Below are positions 10,042 through 18,444 of a DNA stretch of 64,000 nt, piece after piece (positions within the stretch are counted from its first letter, which is position 1; each line of letters starts with the position of its first letter). The stretch comes from Sphingobium xenophagum NBRC 107872 (lineage in GTDB: Bacteria; Pseudomonadota; Alphaproteobacteria; Sphingomonadales; Sphingomonadaceae), in contig NZ_BARE01000007.1 in assembly GCF_000367345.1 (NCBI RefSeq), positions 156,831-220,830 of the forward strand. The letters are read 5' to 3'. Position numbers and translations under genes: made by a program. The notes beneath the pieces are model-generated. The model saw nothing but the letters and a program-made list of their open reading frames with translations, was not told where the DNA came from and did not search any database.

Positions 10042-12042
10042 ATGGCAATCACCAAGATCCTGATCGCGAACCGTGGCGAAATTGCGTGTCGTGTTATGCG
10101 TACGGCCAAGAAAATGGGCATCAAGACCGTCGCGGTCTATTCCGATGCCGACGCGCGCGCGCCGCATGTGCTGATGGCGGACGAGGCCGTACATATCGGC
10201 CCGTCGCCCGCCGCCCAATCCTATCTGATCGCCGACAAGATCATCGCGGCCTGCAAGCAGACGGGCGCCGACGCGGTCCATCCCGGCTACGGCTTCCTGT
10301 CCGAACGCGAAAGCTTCCGCAACGCGCTGGACGCGGAGGGCATCATCTTCGTTGGCCCGCCCGCCAATGCCATCGCGGCGATGGGCGACAAGATCGAGTC
10401 CAAGAAGCTGGCGCTGGAAGCGGGCGTCAATGTCGTGCCCGGCTTCGTCGGCGTCATCGACGATACCGAACATGCCGTCAAAATCTCCAATGAGATCGGC
10501 TATCCGGTGATGATGAAGGCGTCGGCTGGCGGCGGCGGCAAGGGGATGCGCCTCGCTTATTCCGAACAGGATGTTCGCGAAGGCTTTGAAGCGACCAAGC
10601 GCGAAGGGCTTGCCAGCTTCGGCGACGATCGCGTGTTCATCGAAAAGTTCATCGAAAGCCCGCGCCATATCGAAATTCAGGTGCTGGGCGACCAGCATGG
10701 CAACATCGTTTATTTGAACGAACGCGAATGTTCGATCCAGCGCCGCCACCAGAAGGTGGTCGAGGAAGCGCCGTCGCCCTTCGTCAGCCCCGAAATGCGC
10801 CGCAAGATGGGCGAGCAGTGCGTCGCTCTGGCCCGCGCAGTCGGCTATTTCAGCGCAGGCACGGTCGAACTGATCGTGTCGGGCGAGGACAAGACCGGGG
10901 ACGGTTTCTACTTCCTGGAAATGAACACCCGGCTTCAGGTCGAGCATCCGGTGACGGAGGAAATCACCGGCGTCGATCTGGTCGAACAGATGATCCGCGT
11001 CGCCAATGGCGAGAAGCTGGCCTTCACGCAGGACGATGTGAAGATCAACGGCTGGGCGGTCGAAAACCGCGTCTATGCCGAAGATCCCTATCGTGGCTTC
11101 CTGCCGTCCACGGGTCGCCTGATCCGCTACAATCCGCCCGAAACCGGCGCGGATGAAAGCGGCGCGCTGATCCGCGTCGATGACGGCGTGGAGGAGGGGG
11201 GCGAGGTCTCCATGTTCTACGATCCGATGATCGCCAAGCTGATCACCTGGGCGCCCACGCGCCTGGAAGCGATCGACAAGCAGATCGAGGCGCTCGACAA
11301 GTTCGAGATTGAGGGGCCGGGGCATAATATCGATTTCGTGTCCGCGCTGATGCAGCATGAACGGTTCCGGTCGGGCAACATCACCACCGGCTTCATTGCG
11401 GAGGAATATCCTGACGGGTTCCAGGGCGCGCCCGCCTCGCCCGAACTGCTGGTGCGCCTGTCCGCCATCGGTGCCTTCGCGGCGATGGCGCAGGCCGACC
11501 GGGCGCGTCGGATCGACGGCCAGCTGGGCAAGCGCCTCAGCCCCCCGACCGGCTGGCAGGTCAAGATCGGCGACGCGACCCATGACGTCGAAATTGACGG
11601 CGACGAAGTGACCGTGGATGGCGTCAGCATCGACATGGCGCTGGAATATACGCCGGGCGATCGCCTGATCGAGGCGGAGTTTGGCGACGAGCAACTGGCC
11701 GTCCGCATTGCGCCCGTCCGCTCCGGCTTCGTGCTGACATGCCACGGGGCCAGCCACAAGCTGCGCATCCTGCCCGCCCATGCTGCACGCTATGCTGCGC
11801 ACATGATCGAGAAGATCCCGCCGGATCTCTCGCGTTACCTGATCTGCCCGATGCCCGGCCTGCTGGTCGCACTGCATGTCGGCGAAGGCGACAAGGTCGA
11901 GGCAGGGCAGCCGCTGGCCGTGATCGAGGCGATGAAGATGGAAAATATCCTGCGCGCGCAGAAAGCGGGCGTGGTCAAGAGCGTGTCGGCGGCGCAGGGC
12001 GACAGCCTGGCCGTCGATGCCATCATCCTCGAAATGGAATAG
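10042..12042 (+). CDS. pccA: Propionyl-CoA carboxylase alpha subunit (biotin carboxylase and biotin carrier)
   Basis: A 666-residue protein with an N-terminal biotin carboxylase module beginning ILIANRGEIACRVMR. It includes the ATP-grasp glycine loop GGGGKGMR (163-170) and the segment FLEMNTRLQVEHPVTE. A less conserved linker follows (the BT domain that contacts the beta subunit), and a C-terminal biotinyl domain carries EAMKMEN with the biotinylated Lys632. Acetyl- or methylcrotonyl-CoA carboxylases share this layout, but clustering with pccB, mce and the mutase makes propionyl-CoA the likely substrate. AGGA precedes the ATG. A clear hairpin terminator follows at 12068. Confidence 0.93.
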   Translation: MAITKILIANRGEIACRVMRTAKKMGIKTVAVYSDADARAPHVLMADEAVHIGPSPAAQSYLIADKIIAACKQTGADAVHPGYGFLSERESFRNALDAEGIIFVGPPANAIAAMGDKIESKKLALEAGVNVVPGFVGVIDDTEHAVKISNEIGYPVMMKASAGGGGKGMRLAYSEQDVREGFEATKREGLASFGDDRVFIEKFIESPRHIEIQVLGDQHGNIVYLNERECSIQRRHQKVVEEAPSPFVSPEMRRKMGEQCVALARAVGYFSAGTVELIVSGEDKTGDGFYFLEMNTRLQVEHPVTEEITGVDLVEQMIRVANGEKLAFTQDDVKINGWAVENRVYAEDPYRGFLPSTGRLIRYNPPETGADESGALIRVDDGVEEGGEVSMFYDPMIAKLITWAPTRLEAIDKQIEALDKFEIEGPGHNIDFVSALMQHERFRSGNITTGFIAEEYPDGFQGAPASPELLVRLSAIGAFAAMAQADRARRIDGQLGKRLSPPTGWQVKIGDATHDVEIDGDEVTVDGVSIDMALEYTPGDRLIEAEFGDEQLAVRIAPVRSGFVLTCHGASHKLRILPAHAARYAAHMIEKIPPDLSRYLICPMPGLLVALHVGEGDKVEAGQPLAVIEAMKMENILRAQKAGVVKSVSAAQGDSLAVDAIILEME

Positions 12043-12067
12043 GCGCACGCCGTATTGCTGCAATAGA

Positions 12068-12098
12068 GGGCCGCTCCGCTCAAGTGGGGCGGCCCTTT
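12068..12098 (+). terminator. Rho-independent-like terminator after pccA
   Basis: GGGCCGCTCC and GGGGCGGCCC form a 10-bp stem with an 8-base loop, followed by TTT. It lies 26 bases after the pccA stop and is the best candidate for the end of the propionate operon. Confidence 0.75.
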
Positions 12099-12443
12099 GT
12101 CATAGTTTGCAAACCGGAATTGGCGTGTTGAGCAAGGTTCCTCGTTCCCCGCGGGGTAGGGCTATCGCAGATAAAACGCGCCTCATTTTCCTCGTCATGC
12201 TGAACTTGTTTCAGCATCCATTTCTCGTCACGAGCAGCAGCTTTTTGGGGCGCGATGGATCCTGAAACAAGTTCAGGATGACGTTGTAGGGATGGCGAAA
12301 GCTCATATGCGATTCCTCTGCCGTTGCGGGGGCAGGATTTTGGCACCGGGCTTGCAAAGACCATGATCGCCCTTTGTTATTTTATGTTTCGCTGGGCTGT
12401 CGCGCCTTGCCCCGGCCCCGATCCTTCGCCTAGCAGCCGCCGG
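12099..12443. other. Gene-free stretch between pccA and the DUF2490 gene
   Basis: Beyond the terminator I see only the inverted repeat at 12193-12283 and a low-complexity leader. In-frame upstream starts for the next gene exist (TTG 12324, ATG 12363), but neither has a Shine-Dalgarno and neither improves the signal peptide. Confidence 0.5.
12193..12283. repeat. Palindromic intergenic repeat, CGTCATGCTGAACTTG family
   Basis: CGTCATGCTGAACTTGTTTC on the left and GAAACAAGTTCAGGATGACG on the right form a long imperfect stem, with the inner pair CAGCATCCAT / ATGGATCCTG. Sequences of this kind are common dispersed repeats in sphingomonads and other proteobacteria. Confidence 0.8.
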
Positions 12444-13133
12444 ATGAGCAGCCTGCGACAGACGATCTTCGGCCTTTTCGCCCTCTGCACTGCCATGGCT
12501 GTGTTCCCGGCCCACGCCGCCGAGGATGAGCAAGCCTGGCTCCAGGCTATCGCGCAGGAGCCAATTTTGGGTGACATCGTTTATTTCGCCGAGATCCAGT
12601 CCCGCTTTGGCAGGGATATGGGCGGGCTGGACCAGATGCTGCTGCGCCCGGCTATCGGCGTCAAATTGTCCGATCGTCTGACCGTCTTTCAGGGCTATGC
12701 CTATGTCCGCACGCCGCAATCGGGTGGCGGCGAAACGCGCGAGCATCGCAGCTTTCAGCAGATCAACTGGTCGCTTGGCAAGGTTGCGCGCGGGCCGCTC
12801 TCTTCCCGCACGCGGCTGGAACAGCGCTGGGTGTCGAGTGGCGACGATATGGGGTGGAGGCTGCGGCAGATGATCCGGCTGGCAGTGCCGTTGACGGAGA
12901 GGTCGGGGGGCGTGTCGGCGCTGGCCTATGCGGAAGGATTCGTTGCCCTTAACGATACCGATTGGGGCGCGCGCGATGGCTTTGACCGGCTGCGCAGCTT
13001 TGCCGGGCTGGAACTGCCGCTGGCGGGCAAGTCGACGATGGAGGTCGGCTATCTCAATCAATATGTCAAAAATCGCGGTCGCGCAGACGATGTCGACCAT
13101 GTCCTGCTGGTGACGCTGCAACTGCGACGCTGA
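12444..13133 (+). CDS. DUF2490 family outer-membrane-associated protein
   Basis: A 229-residue protein with an N-terminal secretion signal (SLRQTIFGLFALCTAMAVF then PAHA, cleavage near residue 24) and a body of alternating amphipathic strands typical of DUF2490, a family predicted to form a small beta-barrel. The pattern of basic and aromatic strand residues (QMLLRPAIGV, LEQRWVSSG, MEVGYLNQYVKNR) and the end on LRR fit that family. Function is unknown. I selected the ATG at 12444 because it places the signal peptide at the N-terminus, although the ribosome-binding site is weak. It stands alone between a repeat-filled gap and the transporter. Confidence 0.75.
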   Translation: MSSLRQTIFGLFALCTAMAVFPAHAAEDEQAWLQAIAQEPILGDIVYFAEIQSRFGRDMGGLDQMLLRPAIGVKLSDRLTVFQGYAYVRTPQSGGGETREHRSFQQINWSLGKVARGPLSSRTRLEQRWVSSGDDMGWRLRQMIRLAVPLTERSGGVSALAYAEGFVALNDTDWGARDGFDRLRSFAGLELPLAGKSTMEVGYLNQYVKNRGRADDVDHVLLVTLQLRR

Positions 13134-13300
13134 CACAGGTTTTTGCCTGTCCTATTGCCCCTGCTTCATGCCATATCGGCCCTGTGTTGCGCAGGGTCGA
13201 TGCAGACGGTCGCGTCGCGCGATGTTGGAAATTTAGTTGCCGGATCGGGTAATTGAATATCACGATTGCCGGGAAAAGTGCGAAGTTAAGGGGGCAGGGG

Positions 13301-14890
13301 ATGAACGGAGCGGTCGGCAGCGACTATGTGATGGACGTCAGGCGCGACCGGCTGGTCATCACCGCCTCGGCGCTCGGCACCGTGTTCGAATGGTATGATT
13401 TCTACATCTATGGCGTCCTTGCGCCGATCATCGGGCGCACCTTCTTTCCCACCGACAATCCCACCGTCGAACTGCTCTATACGCTGGCGGGCTTTGCGAT
13501 CGGCTTCGCCTTCCGTCCGATCGGCGCGGCATTGTTCGGCTATCTGGGTGACAGGCTTGGTCGCAAATATACGTTCCTTGCCACGATCATCCTGATGGGC
13601 GTCGCGACCGCCGGGGTCGGCCTGACGCCGTCAGCCGCCAGCATCGGCATCGCCGCGCCCATCATCCTGATAGTGCTGCGTATCGCCCAGGGACTGGCGC
13701 TTGGCGGCGAATATGGCGGGGCGGCCATCTATGTCGCTGAACATGCGCCGCCCGGCCGACGCGGCTTTTACACCAGCTTCATTCAGGCGGGAGTGATCGG
13801 CGGCTTCATCCTGTCGCTGATCGTCGTGGTCGGTACGCAGGCAATCGTCGGGCCGGACATCTGGGCGGACTGGGGCTGGCGATTGCCCTTCATCTTCTCG
13901 CTCGCCCTGCTCGGCATATCACTGTGGATGCGGCTGATGCTGCGCGAAAGCCCGGTATTTACGGCCATGAAGAAGGCAGGCGCCCAATCGAAAAACCCGA
14001 TCAAGGAGGCTTTCACCTATCCGGGCAACCGAAAGCGGATGCTGGTCGCGATGATCGGCATCGCGGCTGGCTTCACCGTCATTGCCTATACGGTGATGTT
14101 CCAGGCGCTCTATTTCCTGCAAAATGGCCTGCATGTCTCCCCCGGCATCGCGCAATTGCTGGTGGGGGGCAGCGCCTTTGCGGGCATGGCGGCCTTCGTC
14201 TATTTCGGCCATCTGTCCGACCGGGTGGGGCGCAAGAAGCCGATCGTCATCGGCTATGCGCTGGTGTTGCTGCTGTTGATGCCGCTCTATCAATTCCTGG
14301 GCGCGACCGCGAACCCCGCGCTGGTGGAGGCAGGCGCGCGCTCGCCTGTCGTGGTGCGCGGCCCGGATTGCGTGTTCGATCCCTTCGCCAAGGTACAGCC
14401 GACCGCCTGCGGCAAATTGCTCGACCATTTTTCCAAGCGCGGCATCCCCTATGACAAGCTGGCCGCGCCCGCGCCTGCGGTGCAGATCGGCGATTTGCAG
14501 GTCACGGACCTTAGTAGCGACGGCCTCGATGCGGCGTTGAAAGCAGGGGGCTACCCCAGCGGCGCCGTAACCCCGGACTGGCCGCGCGCGATGATGCTGT
14601 TCGGCGCACTGCTGCTGCTCTGGACGCTATCAGGTGCGACCTATGGGCCGGTCGCGGCGCTCTTGTCGGAATATTTTCCGGCGCGCATCCGCTATTCGTC
14701 GCTGTCGATCCCCTATCATATCGGGACTGGCTATTTCGGCGGTTTCCTGCCGCTCGTCAGCCAATATATCGTGGCGCGCACGGGTGATCCCTATGCCGGG
14801 CTTTGGTACACATTGGCTGTCGTGGCGCTGGCGCTTATCACCTGTCTCGTCGCGCTGCCGGAAACGAAGGACCGCCCGCTCGACGCCTGA
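13301..14890 (+). CDS. MFS transporter, metabolite:H+ symporter (MHS) type, with large extra loop
   Basis: A 529-residue twelve-helix permease. TVFEWYDFYIYG near residue 30 and the cytoplasmic GYLGDRLGRKYTF and GHLSDRVGRKKP loops are signatures of the MHS group (KgtP, ProP and relatives), which import organic acids or betaines with protons. Between the eighth and ninth predicted helices (about residues 335-427) lies a long hydrophilic insertion with two cysteines (GPDCVFDP, TACGKLLDHF), probably periplasmic. The substrate is not predictable. The ATG at 13301 follows AGGGGGCAGGGG; an upstream TTG at 13253 has no ribosome-binding site. Confidence 0.85.
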   Translation: MNGAVGSDYVMDVRRDRLVITASALGTVFEWYDFYIYGVLAPIIGRTFFPTDNPTVELLYTLAGFAIGFAFRPIGAALFGYLGDRLGRKYTFLATIILMGVATAGVGLTPSAASIGIAAPIILIVLRIAQGLALGGEYGGAAIYVAEHAPPGRRGFYTSFIQAGVIGGFILSLIVVVGTQAIVGPDIWADWGWRLPFIFSLALLGISLWMRLMLRESPVFTAMKKAGAQSKNPIKEAFTYPGNRKRMLVAMIGIAAGFTVIAYTVMFQALYFLQNGLHVSPGIAQLLVGGSAFAGMAAFVYFGHLSDRVGRKKPIVIGYALVLLLLMPLYQFLGATANPALVEAGARSPVVVRGPDCVFDPFAKVQPTACGKLLDHFSKRGIPYDKLAAPAPAVQIGDLQVTDLSSDGLDAALKAGGYPSGAVTPDWPRAMMLFGALLLLWTLSGATYGPVAALLSEYFPARIRYSSLSIPYHIGTGYFGGFLPLVSQYIVARTGDPYAGLWYTLAVVALALITCLVALPETKDRPLDA

Positions 14891-14908
14891 AACAGCCGGG
14901 GATTGCCG

Positions 14909-15058
14909 ATGCCACGCGGCGTAGCGAAGCGCGATCTGCCGACCAAGACCTGCCCGGTCTGCCAGCGCCCCTTTGCCTGGCGCAAGAAGTGGGCTCGGGA
15001 CTGGGACAATGTCGTCTATTGTTCCGACCGCTGCCGCAACGCGCCGCGCAAAGCCTGA
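14909..15058 (+). CDS. DUF2256 small cysteine-rich protein
   Basis: A 49-residue basic protein starting [20 protein letters not shown] and continuing with [20 protein letters not shown] and RCR. The CPVC and YCSDRC pairs form a likely zinc-binding site, and the WRKKWxxxWxxVxYCSxRC pattern is the hallmark of DUF2256, often found beside photolyase/cryptochrome genes; none is visible here. The ATG lies 18 bases after the transporter stop, so co-transcription is likely. A strong hairpin follows at once. Function unknown; nucleic-acid binding is possible from its basic, zinc-ribbon-like character. Confidence 0.85.
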   Translation: MPRGVAKRDLPTKTCPVCQRPFAWRKKWARDWDNVVYCSDRCRNAPRKA

Positions 15059-15062
15059 CACG

Positions 15063-15103
15063 AAAAAGGCCGCCGCTCCCTTTGCTGGAGCGACGGCCTT
15101 TTT
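15063..15103. terminator. Bidirectional terminator between DUF2256 gene and thiolase
   Basis: AAAAAGGCCGCCGCTCC and GGAGCGACGGCCTTTTT form a long stem with A- and T-tracts on both flanks, so it can act for both converging genes. Confidence 0.9.
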
Positions 15104-15118
15104 CAATGTCTCAGGCGA

Positions 15119-16291
15119 TCAGCGTTCGATGCACATCGCCACGCCCATGCCGCCGCCGATGCACAGCGTCGCGAGACCCTTCTTCGCGTCGCGCTTGGCC
15201 ATTTCATACAACAGGGTGGTCAGCACCCGGGCGCCCGACGCACCGATCGGATGGCCGATGGCGATCGCGCCGCCGTTGACGTTCACCTTGGACGCATCCC
15301 AGCCCAGTTCCTGCCCGACCGACAGCGCCTGCGCCGCAAAGGCTTCATTGGCTTCGATCAGGTCGACATCGGCCAGCGCCCAGCCCGCCTTTTCCAGCGC
15401 CTTGCGGCTGGCAGGGGCGGGGCCGATGCCCATGATCGAGGGGTCGACGCCGCAGGTCGCAAAACCCGCGATCCGGCCCAGGATCGTCGCGCCGCGCTTG
15501 GCGGCGGCATCGGCGGTCATCAGCACCAGCGCGGCGGCACCGTCATTCAGGCCGCTGGCGTTGGCGGCAGTGACGCTGCCGTCCTTCTTGAATGCAGGCT
15601 TCAGCTTTTCCATCGCTTCGATGGTCGCGCCAGCGCGGATATACTCGTCCTGATCGACAATCGTGTCGCCCTTGCGACCCTTGATCGTGACAGGCACGAT
15701 CTCGTCGGCAAAGCGCCCCGCTGCGCGCGCGGCTTCGGCCTTGTTCTGGCTGGCCACCGCGAAAGCGTCCTGCGCTTCACGGCTAATCTGATATTTCTCG
15801 GCCAGATTTTCCGCGGTGATGCCCATATGATAATTGTTGAAGGCGTCGGTCAGGCCGTCATGGATCATCGTGTCGACCAGGCTGACATTGCCCATCTTGC
15901 TGCCCGCGCGCAGATATTGCGCATGGGGGGCCAGCGACATGCTTTCCTGCCCGCCGGCCACCATGATGCTGGCATCGCCCGCACGGATCGCCTGCGCCGC
16001 CAGTGCGACGGCGCGCAGGCCCGATCCGCAGAGCTGGTTGATGCCAATCGCCGTGCGCTCGACCGGGATGCCGGCATTGACGGCGGCCTGACGCGCCGGA
16101 TTCTGCCCCTGACCGGCGCTCAGCACCTGGCCCAATATCACTTCGTCCACTTCGTCGGGCGCGACCCCGGCCTGCGCCAGCGCGGCGATGATTGCCTGAC
16201 GGCCCAGTTCATGCGCCGGAGTCGATCCGAACGCGCCCATGAAGCTGCCGACGGCCGTGCGCTTGGCGGCGGTAATGACGATATCTGACAA
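15119..16291 (-). CDS. phaA: Acetyl-CoA C-acetyltransferase (thiolase)
   Basis: A 390-residue biosynthetic-type thiolase condensing two acetyl-CoA into acetoacetyl-CoA. Catalytic residues are visible: Cys88 in [10 protein letters not shown], His347 in [14 protein letters not shown] and Cys377 in CIGGGMG. Length and ends ([15 protein letters not shown]) are typical of PhaA/AtoB. It uses a TTG start at 16291 with GAGGA 7-8 bases upstream; no ATG lies nearby. It is followed upstream on the same strand by a PhaC-like gene and faces phaR, so a role in polyhydroxybutyrate formation is likely, although this enzyme can also serve degradation. No phaB reductase is present here. Confidence 0.92.
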   Translation of the reverse strand: MSDIVITAAKRTAVGSFMGAFGSTPAHELGRQAIIAALAQAGVAPDEVDEVILGQVLSAGQGQNPARQAAVNAGIPVERTAIGINQLCGSGLRAVALAAQAIRAGDASIMVAGGQESMSLAPHAQYLRAGSKMGNVSLVDTMIHDGLTDAFNNYHMGITAENLAEKYQISREAQDAFAVASQNKAEAARAAGRFADEIVPVTIKGRKGDTIVDQDEYIRAGATIEAMEKLKPAFKKDGSVTAANASGLNDGAAALVLMTADAAAKRGATILGRIAGFATCGVDPSIMGIGPAPASRKALEKAGWALADVDLIEANEAFAAQALSVGQELGWDASKVNVNGGAIAIGHPIGASGARVLTTLLYEMAKRDAKKGLATLCIGGGMGVAMCIER

Positions 16292-16340
16292 AGGCTCGAT
16301 CCTCTATTATTGGGGTCTCTTTTCGCAGGCGCACATAGCA

Positions 16341-17429
16341 TCATCCGCCATGGCTGGAAAGCCATTGGGACAGGGGAAGCCACAGAGTTTCGCGCGCCTG
16401 CCCACCCACGACCATGCCGACATGCCCCAGTTTCAATTGCCAGTCTGTAGCCAATTCGGCCGAGGCGGCGGCGGGGACGATCCGGTCGGTCGTGGAACGG
16501 ATCGACAAGGTGGGGCAGGTCAGCGCCTGCGGATCGACCGTCTGTCCGCCAACGGTCCAGCGTCCTTGTCCGCTGGCGTTACCGGCATAGAGATCGTCGA
16601 ACAGGTCGCGCCCCGCAGCAAAGGTCAGGGGGGGGCCACCATTGGCCCAATCCTCCACCGCCATGAACGCCCGCTCCCCGTCGGAACCCGGCGCGGCATC
16701 GGCAAAGACGGCGAATTTGCGGATCGTGCGCGCCGGGTCCATCGCCCAGAAGCCCGATTGCAGCACCTCCATCGGAACATAGCCCAGTCGATCGCACATC
16801 GGTTTCGCGCCGCGCCACAAAGCATTGATCTCCTGCCGGTCGGCATCGGCAAAGCCATCGAAACGCCAGGGCGAGGCAATGGTTGCGACTGCCTGAACAG
16901 GGCGCAGCATCGCCGCACCCATCGCCAGCGTTCCTCCCAGGCAATAGCCCACGATGATGGGCGGTCGCGGCAGCGCCGCGATCAGCGGCAAGAGCCGGTC
17001 GATGACATGCCCTTCAAGCCCCATCGCCCTGTCGTCGGCCAACGGAGCGCCCCAGTCGACCAGCCATGCATCATGTCCTGCTGCGGCCATATGGCGCAGC
17101 AAAGATCGGCGTTCCGACAGGTCCAGCACTTGCGGAGGATTGATGAGCGAGGGCACGAAAACCACCGGAGCGCGGCCATTTTCAACGCCATAACGCAGCA
17201 ACCGGGCACTGCCGACCTGCACCATGCTGGCCGGGGCAGTCGGCGGGGCGGGGCGCTTTGCCTGCTGATAGCGGCGCAAACCGACGAACGCGCGCTTGCG
17301 CAGTTCGGGATCGCCCTCTGTTTCGCGCCATAAAATGTTGAGAAAAAGGGGTAAAGGCCTCGGGCCATGTTGCGGTGCGGCAACGCCCTGTGCTAATAAG
17401 GATTGTGCAGGTGCGGGAGAGGTGTCCAT
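16341..17429 (-). CDS. PHA synthase-like alpha/beta hydrolase (class III PhaC-type)
   Basis: A 362-residue alpha/beta-fold protein. The nucleophile elbow is GYCLGG with Cys163, the cysteine lipase box that distinguishes PHA synthases from ordinary serine hydrolases. STTDRIVP supplies the acid and KLGHVGMVVGG the histidine, both resembling class III PhaC. Size also fits class III (about 350-370 residues), which normally needs a PhaE partner; none is seen here. Neighbours phaA and phaR support a polyester role. The start is uncertain: the only suitable ATG (17429) overlaps the phaR ATG in the palindrome CCATGG, with no Shine-Dalgarno; a TTG at 17474 is the alternative. Confidence 0.75.
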   Translation of the reverse strand: MDTSPAPAQSLLAQGVAAPQHGPRPLPLFLNILWRETEGDPELRKRAFVGLRRYQQAKRPAPPTAPASMVQVGSARLLRYGVENGRAPVVFVPSLINPPQVLDLSERRSLLRHMAAAGHDAWLVDWGAPLADDRAMGLEGHVIDRLLPLIAALPRPPIIVGYCLGGTLAMGAAMLRPVQAVATIASPWRFDGFADADRQEINALWRGAKPMCDRLGYVPMEVLQSGFWAMDPARTIRKFAVFADAAPGSDGERAFMAVEDWANGGPPLTFAAGRDLFDDLYAGNASGQGRWTVGGQTVDPQALTCPTLSIRSTTDRIVPAAASAELATDWQLKLGHVGMVVGGQARETLWLPLSQWLSSHGG

Positions 17430-18006
17430 GGCCAAATCTAAAGCGGCTAATGAATCAGAGCCGGTCGTTATCAAGAAATACGCTAACCGGCGGCTTTATA
17501 ACACCGAAACCTCCAGTTACATCACCCTTGATCTCCTGTCGCAAATGACGCGCGAGGGCCGCGAGTTCGTGGTCGTCGATGCCAAGAGCGGCGAGGACAT
17601 CACGCACAATGTCCTGACGCAGATCATCATGGAAGAAGAACAGCGCGGCGAAAATATGCTTCCCGTCAACTTCCTGCGCCAGTTGATCTCCATGTATGGC
17701 GATTCGATGCAGTCGATGGTGCCGCAATATCTCGAAGCGTCGATGGATGCCTTCCGCAAGAACCAGTTGCAGTTTCAGGAAGCGATGCAGGGTGCGTTCG
17801 GCGGCGGTCCGCTGGCCGAGATCGCCAAGCGCAACATGCAGATGTTCGAGGCCGCGACCAGCGCCTTCAAGGGGGCAGGCGGGCTGATGCCGGGTGTTCC
17901 GGGCGTTCCGGGCACGACGCCCGCGGAAGCCGACAAGGATGACGAGATCGCCGAGTTGAAGGCGCAACTCGCCGCGCTCAACGCGAAGATCGACAAGCTG
18001 GGCTGA
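17428..18006 (+). CDS. phaR: Polyhydroxyalkanoate synthesis repressor PhaR
   Basis: A 192-residue regulator that binds PHA granules and DNA and represses phasin and related genes when no polymer is present. The N-terminal PHB_acc_N domain is unmistakable (VVIKKYANRRLYNTETSSYI, LLSQMTREGREF), followed by the PHB accumulation regulatory domain (NVLTQIIMEEEQRG, LPVNFLRQLISMYGDSMQ). The C-terminus is a Gly/Pro linker and a short coiled-coil tail (DDEIAELKAQLAALNAKIDK). GGGAGAGG precedes the ATG. It is divergent from the PhaC-like gene with overlapping start codons. The first 30 codons are unusually AT-rich for this genome. Confidence 0.93.
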   Translation: MAKSKAANESEPVVIKKYANRRLYNTETSSYITLDLLSQMTREGREFVVVDAKSGEDITHNVLTQIIMEEEQRGENMLPVNFLRQLISMYGDSMQSMVPQYLEASMDAFRKNQLQFQEAMQGAFGGGPLAEIAKRNMQMFEAATSAFKGAGGLMPGVPGVPGTTPAEADKDDEIAELKAQLAALNAKIDKLG

Positions 18007-18012
18007 TACCCC

Positions 18013-18357
18013 ATGGCGAAGGCTGACCGGCTCGAACGGCTGGACGTAAGGCGGGCCGAGCTGGAAGCCGACTATGAAGCCGCGTTGATCGCAGCGCTTC
18101 AAACGGCCGCTGGCGGGGTTTGGGGCCTGTTCGACCATAAGCCTGACCGACAGGCCCGCGCCAGAACTGCGCCTGTCATCGCGGCGCTGGATGAACTTGC
18201 CGCCGACATCGACGCCCTGCGCGATCAGTTGGGGCTGGAGCCATTTGCGCTGCACCAGTCCTTTCTTGCCGCCCGCGGCCCGGTGGCATCGGATGCGCCG
18301 GGCGAGCCCAAGCAAGCCCGCGCATGGCTCGAAAAACTGGGCGTGACCATCGGCTGA
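18013..18357 (+). CDS. Hypothetical protein downstream of phaR
   Basis: A 114-residue, probably cytoplasmic protein that I do not recognise. It is rich in Ala, Leu, Arg and acidic residues, with predicted helices (LERLDVRRAELEADYEAALI and IAALDELAADIDALRDQLGL) on each side of a GGVWGLFDHKPDRQ turn, so a helical hairpin is likely. There is no signal peptide or cysteine. It begins 6 bases after the phaR stop, so it is probably co-transcribed; a link to PHA granules is possible but inferred from position only. Codon use and composition match its neighbours, which supports a real gene. Confidence 0.65.
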   Translation: MAKADRLERLDVRRAELEADYEAALIAALQTAAGGVWGLFDHKPDRQARARTAPVIAALDELAADIDALRDQLGLEPFALHQSFLAARGPVASDAPGEPKQARAWLEKLGVTIG

Positions 18358-18444
18358 ACATCTATGCGCGTCGGGGCTGGACGGGAATAGCGCGCATGGC
18401 CTATTGCGCGCCGATCCATTCCCTACAGCAGGCAAGCCATCTCT

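Noticed and set aside
9685..12063. A 792-codon minus-strand open frame across pccA
   Set aside because: Antisense shadow of a well-identified carboxylase; no domain, no ribosome-binding site, composition typical of antisense frames in GC-rich DNA.
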